The notes beneath the pieces are model-generated. The model saw nothing but the letters and a program-made list of their open reading frames with translations, made no database searches and was not told the DNA's origin. A program made the translations under genes and the position numbers. A stretch of 40,205 bases of DNA, taken from the NCBI GenBank assembly GCA_964541605.1, contig CAZIQY010000021.1:1-40205 (forward strand), given 5' to 3'. Positions 1-7,808 of this stretch are shown here, piece after piece; the stretch's first letter is position 1; each line of letters opens with the position of its first letter. Source of the DNA: CAZIQY01 sp964541605 (GTDB lineage: Bacteria; Desulfobacterota; Syntrophia; Syntrophales; UBA2185).

Positions 1-11
1 AACTTTTCATC

Positions 12-33
12 CCCGTCCACAGGACGGGGTATT
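12..33. terminator. GC-rich perfect hairpin upstream of glmM
   Basis: An 8-bp perfect stem (CCCCGTCC / GGACGGGG) closes a 3-nt loop (ACA) and is followed by a T-containing stretch (TATTCAAGTTTT). It may terminate a gene lying upstream of the window or be a REP-like palindrome. The T-run is interrupted, so termination is not certain. The tail GGGGTATTCAAG resembles the tail of the hairpin at 5814-5837. Confidence 0.4.
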
Positions 34-124
34 CAAGTTTTGGACTTTCATAAATCCATTGACTTTTTAAAACAGGGCAGAGTAGGCATCCCGGATTTTA
101 ATCATTGAGCACAGGAGACGGTTT

Positions 125-1474
125 ATGGGAAAACTGTTCGGGACGGATGGAATCAGAGGGGTAGCCAACGAATACCCCATGACAGCGGATTTGGCCCTGA
201 ACGTCGGCAAGGCGACGGCACATTATTTCAAGCGCAAGGGTCACCGCCCTAAAATTATCATTGGAAAAGACACGCGGATATCCGGTTATATGATCGAAAA
301 CGCTCTGGTTTCAGGTATTTGTTCCATGGGCGTGGATGCCATCATGGTCGGGGTCATGCCGACGCCAGGAATCGCCTTTCTCACCCAGAGCATGCGGGCC
401 GACGCAGGCATTGTCATCTCCGCTTCTCACAACCCATACCAGGACAACGGCATCAAGATTTTTTCCAATGACGGCTATAAACTTCCCGACGAGACGGAAC
501 TGGAAATCGAAGACCTGATTCTGAAAAATGTCATGTATACTCTCAAACCTTCCCCGGAAGAATTGGGTAAAGCATACCGGATCGAAGGAGCCCGTGATCG
601 ATACATCGTCTTCCTGAAGAGCACCTTCCCCAAGGAATTGACCCTGGAGGGGATGAAGCTGGAACTGGATTGCGCCAACGGCGCCACCTATCGCGTCGCC
701 CCCCAGACTTTCATTGAGCTGGGAGCGGAGGTCACGGCCCGCTTTGACCAGCCGAACGGAGCGAACATCAATGATCGTTGCGGATCCCAACACACCGAAA
801 TGCTGGTGGAAAAATTGATGAAAAGAAAAGCCGACGTGGGATTTGCCTTTGATGGCGATGGGGATCGCCTCATCGCCGTGGATGAAAAGGGCAATGTCCT
901 GACGGGGGACCAGATCATGGCTGTCTGCGCCAATGTCATGAAGCAAAAAGGAAAGCTGACCAACAACCTTGTCGTCGCAACAGTAATGAGCAACCTCGGC
1001 CTTGGTCAGGCACTCAAGTCCCTGGGAATCGAGATGATCACCACCAAGGTGGGAGACCGCTATGTCCTTGAAGAAATGAGAGCACGGGGGGCATCCATCG
1101 GAGGCGAAGATTCGGGTCACCTGATCTTCCTTCATGAACACACCACTGGCGACGGCATTCTTACAGCCATCCAGGTACTGATCGCCATGCTGGAGGAGAA
1201 AAAACCCCTCTCGGAGCTGGCAAAGGTTATGACCGTTTTCCCCCAGAAACTGATCAACATCGACGTAAAGTCCAAACCGGACATCAACACGGTACCGGAA
1301 ATTGTCCAGGCCATCAAGGCCGTGGAAGGCGCCCTCGCTGAAAAGGGGAGGATCCTGGTGCGCTACTCGGGAACACAGAACATGTGCCGGGTCATGGTGG
1401 AAGGACCGACGGTCGAGGAAACGGAGAGATATTGCCGGCAGGTGGCGGAAGTGGTAAAAAAAACGATAGGATAA
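125..1474 (+). CDS. glmM: Phosphoglucosamine mutase
   Basis: Converts glucosamine-6-phosphate to glucosamine-1-phosphate in the cytoplasm, a step on the way to UDP-GlcNAc for peptidoglycan and LPS. The 449-residue length is normal for GlmM. The alpha-D-phosphohexomutase landmarks are all present: TDGIRG near residues 7-12, the phosphoserine loop ISASHNP with Ser101, the metal-binding DGDGDR at 243-248, the sugar-recognition GEDSGH at 327-332, and the phosphate-binding RYSGTQNM starting at 413. The ATG is preceded by AGGAG seven bases upstream. A PfkB-type kinase follows after only 9 bases, so the two are probably co-transcribed. The GlmM-type serine loop and GEDSGH favour GlmM over phosphomannomutase (ManB/AlgC), but substrate preference is inferred from family membership. 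Confidence 0.93.
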   Translation: MGKLFGTDGIRGVANEYPMTADLALNVGKATAHYFKRKGHRPKIIIGKDTRISGYMIENALVSGICSMGVDAIMVGVMPTPGIAFLTQSMRADAGIVISASHNPYQDNGIKIFSNDGYKLPDETELEIEDLILKNVMYTLKPSPEELGKAYRIEGARDRYIVFLKSTFPKELTLEGMKLELDCANGATYRVAPQTFIELGAEVTARFDQPNGANINDRCGSQHTEMLVEKLMKRKADVGFAFDGDGDRLIAVDEKGNVLTGDQIMAVCANVMKQKGKLTNNLVVATVMSNLGLGQALKSLGIEMITTKVGDRYVLEEMRARGASIGGEDSGHLIFLHEHTTGDGILTAIQVLIAMLEEKKPLSELAKVMTVFPQKLINIDVKSKPDINTVPEIVQAIKAVEGALAEKGRILVRYSGTQNMCRVMVEGPTVEETERYCRQVAEVVKKTIG

Positions 1475-1483
1475 GGAATATTG

Positions 1484-2614
1484 ATGCGGGTATTGCATGA
1501 AAACCGGTCCCCCGTCGTCGCCATTGGCAGCGGCGCCTTTGAAAGGATTCTCCGTTGCGACGGCGTGCTGCAGTTAGGCGGCAAACATATCGTCCAGCAG
1601 GAAGAAAGTCTGGGGGGAAGCGGCCTGAACTACACGCTTCGTCTCCTGGCCGCCGGCATGGAAGTCCTGCCCATCCTGTCCGTCGGCAATGACCCCCTGG
1701 GCAAATTGATACGGGGAAACATTGTCGCCGCTGCCGAAAAAATCCCCCTTCCTTCCCAATTGGAAAAGTTTTTGGCGTCTCGTCAATTCTTTGTGCCCAA
1801 CGTCAGAACCCCCCGTTCCACAATCCTGATTAACCAATCGCAGACGACGGTCTTTTCTGAAAAATTCGCCGAGGGAAAAGACTTCCGGCGCTACCTTGAA
1901 AAACGCTTTGACGATATTGAATGCCGTCTCGGGATCACGCCGGGGGCCGTCATGATCGGTCATATCTATAGTGACAAGAGCAATGGATATCCCCATATAC
2001 CCGGTGAATGCACCCGCTACATCGTGGAACGCTGGCAGGGGAAGGCGCCCATATTTCTGAACCTCGGCCACAGCCAGATCGAATTGGGCATCGGCTTCTG
2101 GGAAGACGCCTTCCGACAGGCGGCGGTTATTCAGATGAACGTCTGGGAGTTCAAAAACCTGATGAAAAAAGAAAAACGCTCCCCCTCTCTGCGGGAAATC
2201 ATCAAATGGTTTACGGACAGGCGGATGAACGGCATTATCACCATGGACCGGTTCGGCGCCCTCGGCACTTACGGGGATGGCAGAGACGGACTTGTCCATT
2301 GTCTGCCCCTTCTTCCTCCGGACAGGATTATGGATCCCACGGGGGCGGGTGACGCCTTTGCCGCCGGTCTAACCTTTCGGCTCAACGGGAAAAAGGCTTT
2401 CACCTTTGATGATTTCCATAAGGCAATGACCGAGGCGGGAATCTGGGCATCCTTCGCCTGCACCACCTATGGCGGCTCCGGCTGTTGCCCCGACAGAGCG
2501 GCACTAAAAGCCTTCCTGCAGTCCCTCGGCGGAGACGCTCAGACACCGGTCAGGATCATCGAGAAAAGATCGGCCGGGCCTATGCTCGACATGATGGATC
2601 TCATGTACCGCTGA
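1484..2614 (+). CDS. PfkB/ribokinase-family carbohydrate kinase
   Basis: Predicted cytoplasmic ATP-dependent kinase of a sugar or nucleoside. The N-terminal GGSGLNYTLRLLAAG segment matches the PfkB substrate-binding GG motif, and the C-terminal DPTGAGDAFAAG holds the anion hole and the catalytic base (Asp about residue 290). The length of 376 residues is somewhat longer than typical ribokinases (about 310), with extra sequence in the middle. The reading frame is also open from a TTG at 1481, but ATG at 1484 has AAGGA at good spacing and is preferred. The gene lies 9 bases after glmM, suggesting an operon and perhaps a role with amino-sugar pools. That link comes only from position; the substrate is unknown. 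It ends 16 bases from the convergent etfA stop. Confidence 0.85.
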   Translation: MRVLHENRSPVVAIGSGAFERILRCDGVLQLGGKHIVQQEESLGGSGLNYTLRLLAAGMEVLPILSVGNDPLGKLIRGNIVAAAEKIPLPSQLEKFLASRQFFVPNVRTPRSTILINQSQTTVFSEKFAEGKDFRRYLEKRFDDIECRLGITPGAVMIGHIYSDKSNGYPHIPGECTRYIVERWQGKAPIFLNLGHSQIELGIGFWEDAFRQAAVIQMNVWEFKNLMKKEKRSPSLREIIKWFTDRRMNGIITMDRFGALGTYGDGRDGLVHCLPLLPPDRIMDPTGAGDAFAAGLTFRLNGKKAFTFDDFHKAMTEAGIWASFACTTYGGSGCCPDRAALKAFLQSLGGDAQTPVRIIEKRSAGPMLDMMDLMYR

Positions 2615-2630
2615 CCTCTTTCAAGACGCC

Positions 2631-3680
2631 TCAACGGGATGCCGGACCGTCCTGCCCGCCCCTTCCCGCACATGGCACCGCATGTCTTTTCCGGTACGCC
2701 TTAACCTTTTCAATCAACAGGGGGACAAATGTCCGGCAATCCTCCACAATACCGTAATCCACCTGCTCAAATACGGGCGATTTGGCGTCCTTGTTGACGG
2801 CCACCATCACCCTGGCGCCCACAACGCCGATTAAATGCTGCAATTCACCGGACAAGCCGATTCCGATGTACAGCTCAGGGCTGACCATTTTCCCGCTTTG
2901 CCCAATCATGATCCCGTGCTCGGCCCAGCCTTCGTCAACCACCGGTCGTGTGCACCCCAGCGCCGCATTGAGCGTCCGGGCCAAATCGGCAATCTGCCGC
3001 CACCCTTTCTCATCCCCGGCGCCGACCCCGCCTGCTACCACGGTGGCGGCGGATTCCAGGGGCACGGATTCCGGTTCCCGGCGGACGACCTCAAGTGTTT
3101 GAATCCTTTCCGCAATTTCTGTTGGAACCTCCAGAAGCGTCACCTCGCCCTGACGGCTTTCATCCATGGCAGGCTTCGGGAAAACCCCTCTTGCCGCCGT
3201 GGCCATCTGGGGGCGATTTTCGGGACAGATGATCGATATCAGCCCGCCATAGGCCGGAATCCACTGTTCGAGAATTTTGTCTTCATTAATGTTCAGATCG
3301 ATGCAATGGGCGGTCAGCCCCGTTTTCAAATGAGCCGCCACCATCGGGGCCAGTTCCCTGCCCGTGCATGTAGAGCCGATCAGCATGATCTCCGGTTTTT
3401 TTTCCACGGCAAGGGAAACGATCATCCCGGTGTAAATCTCGGGTTGATACCAGGCCAGAACCGGTGCATCGCCAAGATAAACCCTGTCCGCACCTGCGGC
3501 AAACAAAAATTTAATCTGATCTTTCATCCCATCGCCCAAGAGGATGACCTCAACGGCCACATTCAGCGCACCGGCAAGCTCGCGGGCCTTGCCGACGAGT
3601 TGCAGGGAGACGTCCTGAATCCGGCCTTCCGCCTGCTCGGCAAAAACCCATATGGGGCCGCAGGTGTTTTCCATTGCCAT
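2631..3680 (-). CDS. etfA: Electron transfer flavoprotein subunit alpha
   Basis: FAD-binding large subunit of ETF, the soluble heterodimer that takes electrons from acyl-CoA dehydrogenases. The C-terminal domain has the signature TRPVVDEGW, IGQSGKMVSPELYIGIGLSG and AVNKDAKSPVFEQVDYGIV, which binds FAD in this family. The N-terminal half (PIWVFAEQAEGRI onward) is the adenine-nucleotide alpha-hydrolase-like domain. The frame is open upstream to 3749, but the ATG at 3680 has AAAGGA about seven bases before it and gives a normal length of 349 residues. It is the last gene of the acd-etfB-etfA run, 104 bases after etfB. No ferredoxin domain is fused at the N-terminus. Whether the ETF is an ordinary or an electron-bifurcating type was not resolved. 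Confidence 0.92.
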   Translation of the reverse strand: MAMENTCGPIWVFAEQAEGRIQDVSLQLVGKARELAGALNVAVEVILLGDGMKDQIKFLFAAGADRVYLGDAPVLAWYQPEIYTGMIVSLAVEKKPEIMLIGSTCTGRELAPMVAAHLKTGLTAHCIDLNINEDKILEQWIPAYGGLISIICPENRPQMATAARGVFPKPAMDESRQGEVTLLEVPTEIAERIQTLEVVRREPESVPLESAATVVAGGVGAGDEKGWRQIADLARTLNAALGCTRPVVDEGWAEHGIMIGQSGKMVSPELYIGIGLSGELQHLIGVVGARVMVAVNKDAKSPVFEQVDYGIVEDCRTFVPLLIEKVKAYRKRHAVPCAGRGGQDGPASR

Positions 3681-3784
3681 TTTCTGATCCTTTTTCCGGC
3701 AAAATATCCGATACTTCCGGCCGCCAGCGGGAATGAAAACCCCGACCATCTTCCGGTTTTGCCGTGTTCTGTTCCTAAAACCCG

Positions 3785-4582
3785 TCAGACAAGACCGGCA
3801 TCGGCCAACTTCTGCACCAGTTTTTCCGCCTTTTCTTCACTGGTTCCGTTGATGATTTCCACCTGCCGCCGGCTGGATCGGGTGGTCATTGCCGAAACGC
3901 CGGTGGGAGAACCTGAAAGACCCAGCATATTTTCAGCAACGCCAAGAGCTTCTGCGGACCAGCAAATGATCTGTTTTTTTCTGGCCCTGACGATTCCGGA
4001 AAACGAAAGAGCCCGGGGAGAATTAAGCTTCCGGGTCACTGTAAAAAGGGCGGGAAGCTTCACCTGCATCAGGCGGTATCCGTTTTCAATGCAGGCTTTG
4101 ACCTTCCATGATTCTTGCTCTGTTTCGGTGAATTCTTCAACCATGGTCACCACCGGCACCCCCAGAAAGGTTGCGATCTGGGGGCCAACCCACTCGGTGC
4201 CGCCATCGCTGCTGGCCATCCCGCAAAAGATCAGATCAAACCGGCCGATCTTCCCAATACCTCTGGCCAGGGTAAACGCCGTCGCATAGGTATCCGCGCC
4301 CGCAAAAGCCCTGTCTGAAAGCAATATGCCCCCATCTGCGCCGAGGGCCAGGCATTCTCTGACGATATTCCCGGCCTCCGGAGGCCCCATGCTGATGACG
4401 ATCAAAAAAGCGCCGGCTGTTTCCTTGATCTGAAGCGCCGCTTCCACGGCGTTCTTATCCAGAGGATTTAATACCAGAGGAACCTCGGAGCGTTTCAGGG
4501 TTTTTGAAACCGGATCGATCCGGATACGTTCGGCCAGTTTGGGATCCGGTACGGCTTTGACGCATATGATGACGTGATACAT
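3785..4582 (-). CDS. etfB: Electron transfer flavoprotein subunit beta
   Basis: Small subunit of the ETF heterodimer (265 residues, normal size). Family landmarks are the N-terminal MYHVIICVKAVPDP, the NPLDKNAVEAALQIKE segment, SMGPPEAGNIVRECLALGAD, LLSDRAFAGADTYATA, and FCGMASSDGGTEWVGPQIA, the last matching the nucleotide-binding CGxxxxDGxTxxVGPQ motif. It sits between the acyl-CoA dehydrogenase (21-base gap) and etfA, so the three products probably form one electron-transfer chain. The ATG is preceded by a GGGGAC box. Confidence 0.92.
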   Translation of the reverse strand: MYHVIICVKAVPDPKLAERIRIDPVSKTLKRSEVPLVLNPLDKNAVEAALQIKETAGAFLIVISMGPPEAGNIVRECLALGADGGILLSDRAFAGADTYATAFTLARGIGKIGRFDLIFCGMASSDGGTEWVGPQIATFLGVPVVTMVEEFTETEQESWKVKACIENGYRLMQVKLPALFTVTRKLNSPRALSFSGIVRARKKQIICWSAEALGVAENMLGLSGSPTGVSAMTTRSSRRQVEIINGTSEEKAEKLVQKLADAGLV

Positions 4583-4603
4583 GATGTGTCTGTCCCCGAA
4601 ATG

Positions 4604-5740
4604 CTATGAAAGCACCCAGCGGGCGATGACTACCTTCATGATGTCCGACGTGCCCGCCGACGGCCCCAGAACGAAAGAATCTCTCAGGTACCGGGTTACC
4701 GGGTATTCCACCATACAACCATATCCGCCGTGAATATCCACAGCCATTTTGGCAGCTTTTTGCGCGGCTTCCGTGGTAAAGTATTTGGCCACGGCAAATT
4801 CGTTGCCGGAGCGCTGGCCCTTATCCTGAAGGGCCGCTGCCCGATAGGCAAGAAGACGTCCGGCCTCAAGATCCACTTTCATCTCGGCCAGCTTGCTCTG
4901 GATGGTCGGCAACTGGCTGATCGGTTTTCCGTACAGGATGCGCTCGTTTGCAAATTTCACCGCAGCTTCCAGACAGGCAGTCTGCACCCCCAGGGCGCAT
5001 CCCACCATGCCTCCCCGGCCGACATCTCCGATTGTCGACATGGCTATCCGCATCCCTTTGCCTTCATCGCCAAGGAGCTGATCCCTGGATATCCGAAGAT
5101 CCTCAAAAGAGAGTTCGCCCGTATTGCATCCCCGCATGCCAACCTTGTTCTCTTCATGGGTCGCCTTGAAGCCCGGCATGTCTTTTTCAATGATAAAGGT
5201 AGAAAACGCCTTAGGGTCCGCATCATCCCTGGCCAGAATCGTGAGGGTGTCGGCGATATGAGAATTGGTGATAAAACATTTGCGTCCGTTGATGACGTAG
5301 TGCTCGCCATCTTTTCGATAGGTCGTTTTTGCCGAGGCTGGATCGGACCCCCCGGCAGGCTCGGTAACGGCCGTGGTGGCCAGACGCTCGCCTTTGGCCA
5401 GGCCGGGAAGGTATTTGCGTTTCTGTTTTTCGTTCCCGAATTTCACGATTGATTCGATTCCGAGGGCGAATACCTGAAGCATCATGGCTGTGGCCACGGA
5501 AATGCGGCCGATTTCCTCAAGGGCGATCATTCGCGCCGTATAGCCCAATCCCAGGCCGCCATATTCTTCCGGAATGGTCAATGCCATCATCTCGGCCTCT
5601 GCCAGGGCTCTGACGACGGCGTCACAAACTTTGCCGCTGGCTTCCATCTCAGCCACCCTGGGGAATAGCTCCACCTCGGCAAACTCCCTGGCCGCCTTTC
5701 TGAACATTTCCTGTTCTTCCGTAAATGTAAAGTCCATCAT
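4604..5740 (-). CDS. Acyl-CoA dehydrogenase family protein with non-canonical catalytic base position
   Basis: FAD enzyme expected to oxidise an acyl-CoA to the 2,3-enoyl-CoA and pass electrons to the adjacent EtfAB. The full three-domain fold is present in 378 residues: helical N-terminal domain (LTIPEEYGGLGLGYT near 54-68), beta domain with AVTEPAGGSDPAS (124-136) and ITNSHIAD, and the C-terminal helical domain ending GPSAGTSDIMKVVIAR. The catalytic Glu of SCAD/MCAD, which sits in a YEGT motif, is Ala362 here. The alternative isovaleryl-CoA dehydrogenase position (D-L-E-R) reads D-V-G-R, with Gly241. The usual base is therefore missing at both sites, making the substrate uncertain. Two in-frame ATGs (5740, 5737) follow AAGGAGG at 4 or 7 bases; the second has better spacing. 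First gene of acd-etfB-etfA, downstream of a TetR gene. Confidence 0.88.
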   Translation of the reverse strand: MMDFTFTEEQEMFRKAAREFAEVELFPRVAEMEASGKVCDAVVRALAEAEMMALTIPEEYGGLGLGYTARMIALEEIGRISVATAMMLQVFALGIESIVKFGNEKQKRKYLPGLAKGERLATTAVTEPAGGSDPASAKTTYRKDGEHYVINGRKCFITNSHIADTLTILARDDADPKAFSTFIIEKDMPGFKATHEENKVGMRGCNTGELSFEDLRISRDQLLGDEGKGMRIAMSTIGDVGRGGMVGCALGVQTACLEAAVKFANERILYGKPISQLPTIQSKLAEMKVDLEAGRLLAYRAAALQDKGQRSGNEFAVAKYFTTEAAQKAAKMAVDIHGGYGCMVEYPVTRYLRDSFVLGPSAGTSDIMKVVIARWVLS

Positions 5741-5773
5741 AAAGCCTCCTTTTTTTAATCTCTAAGGGTATAA

Positions 5774-5841
5774 TTCCCCGCCCCTTGGGGCGAATCGATT
5801 CTATAAGACAGATTTGATACCCCGTAGCTTGCTGCGGGGTA
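5774..5841. repeat. Two adjacent GC-rich palindromes (REP-like or terminators)
   Basis: The 184-base gap between tetR and acd holds two strong hairpins. One is the perfect CGCCCC-TT-GGGGCG. The second is TACCCCGTAGC-TT-GCTGCGGGGTA, with a single wobble. They lie downstream of tetR and upstream of acd on the minus strand. They could terminate tetR or act as REP-like repeats; the second shares the pattern GGGGTAxTTCA with the hairpin near base 12. No obvious T-run follows on the minus strand, which leans towards repeats. Confidence 0.45.
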
Positions 5842-5924
5842 GTTCATTCAAGAACGCATCCCGGAAATCCTGAAAAACATCCTCCTTCCATTGCGACATG
5901 ACACAGAACGTATAAAGTGATGTC

Positions 5925-6500
5925 CTAATTCCTCAGATACTGGATAATGGCGTCGATGGTATGCCGCAAATTTTCAGTGGACTTGTCCACACTGTACATC
6001 ATGGAAGCTCCCAACATGCCGGCAAAAACCATTTCGGTCACAGCTTCGGTCGAGGTATTCCCTTTTAATACGCCCTGTTTCCTGGCGTTATGCAAAAGAT
6101 TGTTCAACATGGCTTTAAACCCTGTAAATCCCTGATTCACTTCGTTGGCCAGGTGCGGATACTTGTCGGCCAGCTCCACGGCAAGCGTAATAAAGATACA
6201 TCCTCCGGGAATATCCTCCGAATCTATGAGATACAGGTCGCGATAATTTCCCAATATTTTGCATATTTTATCAAGGGGCTGATCCGCCTGATCGAGGCCG
6301 GTCAACACCTTCTCCCGCCAAATACGCCGTGCATGCTCGAGGACGGCGTAAAACAATTCTTCCTTGCTCTTGAAGTGATTGTAAAATCCGCCTTTTGACG
6401 CTCCGGTCGCCTCCAATATGTCTGTAATGGAGGTGCTGGAAAAGCCCTTGAGTGAAAACAGCCTCAGGGACTCGTGAATAATATTCTCTTTAATGGACAT
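5925..6500 (-). CDS. TetR/AcrR-family transcriptional regulator
   Basis: A 191-residue TetR-type repressor. The N-terminal helix-turn-helix (ITDILEATGASKGGFYNHFKSKEEL, about residues 25-50) is canonical; the C-terminal ligand domain (PGGCIFITLAVELAD) resembles the TetR_C families of AcrR/NemR-like proteins. It is divergent from the barrel gene at 6847 and upstream of acd-etfBA on the same strand. A palindrome at 6529-6544, just upstream of its own start, looks like its operator. It could regulate the acyl-CoA dehydrogenase operon, the barrel gene, or both; this is inferred from position. Spacing from the nearest purine-rich box to the ATG is long, so the exact start is less certain. Confidence 0.88.
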   Translation of the reverse strand: MSIKENIIHESLRLFSLKGFSSTSITDILEATGASKGGFYNHFKSKEELFYAVLEHARRIWREKVLTGLDQADQPLDKICKILGNYRDLYLIDSEDIPGGCIFITLAVELADKYPHLANEVNQGFTGFKAMLNNLLHNARKQGVLKGNTSTEAVTEMVFAGMLGASMMYSVDKSTENLRHTIDAIIQYLRN

Positions 6501-6846
6501 AATCGGACATGATCCCCCTGAATAACAAGACAGACCGGTCGGTCTCTTCTTTAGTTCATAACCGTTTGTTTGGTCGTTGTCAACTTTTTATTTCATGAAA
6601 AAGCGATTTCGTATTTTCGAAGCAAGCGACGGAGCATTTTTGTTGCCCCCCATTCAGCAAGGTACATTTATGTGCCTTAATTCCTGCTTCCCCCTCAAGG
6701 ACTCAAAAATAAAAAAACTCCACGTTTTTCTATCATTACGATAAATGTCGGAAATTTTTCACTCTGGCACGCGTCTTGACTATAGAAATCTTAATGAAGA
6801 GATGTCTTTTGATTTATCAGATTATACGAAAACAGGAGGAAGTGTA
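6501..6846. promoter_or_regulatory. Divergent intergenic region tetR / barrel gene
   Basis: This 346-base non-coding stretch contains the TetR-type palindrome (6529-6544), a second near-perfect inverted repeat AAGGTACAT-TT-ATGTGCCTT at 6659-6678 (8 of 9 pairs), and at 6765-6780 a TGGCAC-N5-TTGA sequence with sigma-54 spacing but GA instead of GC at -12. The last could equally be a sigma-70 -35 box (TTGACT). No gene was found in it. Confidence 0.45.
6529..6544. promoter_or_regulatory. Probable TetR operator
   Basis: GACAGACCGGTCGGTC is an imperfect palindrome centred on ACCGGT (6534-6539), with four of five flanking positions symmetrical. TetR-family regulators often bind sites of the AGACCGACCGGTCT type. 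It lies about 30 bases upstream of the tetR start in the tetR/barrel divergent region, consistent with autoregulation. Confidence 0.6.
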
Positions 6847-7725
6847 ATGACAACAAAGCATTTTATAAGAAAAACGTTATTAACCGCAACCACCGTCTTT
6901 TTTTTGCTGATTGCCGGTGTCGTACCTGCACTGCCTGAGGAGGTACCACCCTCGGCTGAAGAGCGCCCCACAGTCGATTTTTCCGTTTCTCCCATGACCA
7001 AGTATGTATGGCGCGGGCAGGAACTCTCGAAAGACAGCATCGTGATCCAGCCAGCCATGACAGCGGGTTATAAAGGCTTTACCGCAAACCTGTGGGGGAA
7101 TCTGGATACGGCACCTTATGCACCGGCGGGGACAAGTTATTCAAGCGCCTGGACGGAAACGGATCTTACTCTTGCCTACAGCAAAACCATCGGGCCCGTA
7201 ACCGCCGGACTGGGATACATTTATTACGGGCTTGCCCCGGCTCATACCGGCGCGCCGGATCCGGCGGATTCTCAGGAAGTATTCGCCACGCTGACCTTGA
7301 ACAAACTTCTCTCACCCACGCTTACCGTGTACAAAGAAGTTGATCACTACCACCAATGGTACTTTCTGTTGGGCATTTCTCACGTTTTTGAATTCAATAA
7401 AACGGTTTCCCTTAAGCTTGCCGCATCTGCCGGTTATTTGTTGAGCGACGATGCCGCCTTGTACCCGAAATACGACAAAGACGCCATGGCCACGGCCGAT
7501 AAATACAGCAATTTCCATGACGGGGTGATTACGGCAAGCCTGCCCATCGCCGTTGCAAAATACATTACTGTAACCCCCACGGTCTCCTATGTATTCCCGC
7601 TCTGCGATGATGCGAAGTATGAAATGCAGGCCAGGAGCCAGAAGGTTGCCTGGGGTGGATCGTCTCCATCAGATGGAGACAGTTCCTATCTTTACGGAGG
7701 CCTGACATTAAGTTTTACCTATTAA
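6847..7725 (+). CDS. Outer-membrane beta-barrel protein, TorF/Gcw_chp-like putative porin
   Basis: A secreted 292-residue protein. Residues 1-31 form a clear signal peptide (positively charged start, hydrophobic core LLTATTVFFLLIAGVV, small residues before the cut). The mature protein opens with VDFSVSPMTKYVWRGQELSKD, the typical start of the Gcw_chp/TorF-like barrel family, followed by alternating aromatic/polar strands and a terminal LTLSFTY with C-terminal aromatic as in outer-membrane barrels. The frame is open from 6745, but ATG 6847 follows AGGAGG at ideal spacing and places the signal peptide at the N-terminus. It stands alone and divergent from tetR. Function in the family is not established; passive channel or sensor of small solutes is possible. 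Confidence 0.8.
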   Translation: MTTKHFIRKTLLTATTVFFLLIAGVVPALPEEVPPSAEERPTVDFSVSPMTKYVWRGQELSKDSIVIQPAMTAGYKGFTANLWGNLDTAPYAPAGTSYSSAWTETDLTLAYSKTIGPVTAGLGYIYYGLAPAHTGAPDPADSQEVFATLTLNKLLSPTLTVYKEVDHYHQWYFLLGISHVFEFNKTVSLKLAASAGYLLSDDAALYPKYDKDAMATADKYSNFHDGVITASLPIAVAKYITVTPTVSYVFPLCDDAKYEMQARSQKVAWGGSSPSDGDSSYLYGGLTLSFTY

Positions 7726-7808
7726 GTTGCACCCCATCCTGAAGGGGGGAGTGCTCCGTACCTGCCATCTGTGGCGGATGGTTACTTCCCCTTTCGGATT
7801 TTCTCAAA

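Noticed and set aside
311..1498. A 395-codon open frame antisense to glmM
   Set aside because: It mirrors glmM codons, has no ribosome-binding site or family features, and GlmM is unmistakable on the other strand.
2835..4289. A 484-codon plus-strand open frame opposite etfA and etfB
   Set aside because: It is low in recognisable motifs, lies wholly over two certain ETF genes and reads as their antisense shadow.
6765..6780. A firm sigma-54 promoter for the barrel gene
   Set aside because: The -24 element and spacing fit, but the nearly invariant GC at -12 is GA; kept only as a possibility.
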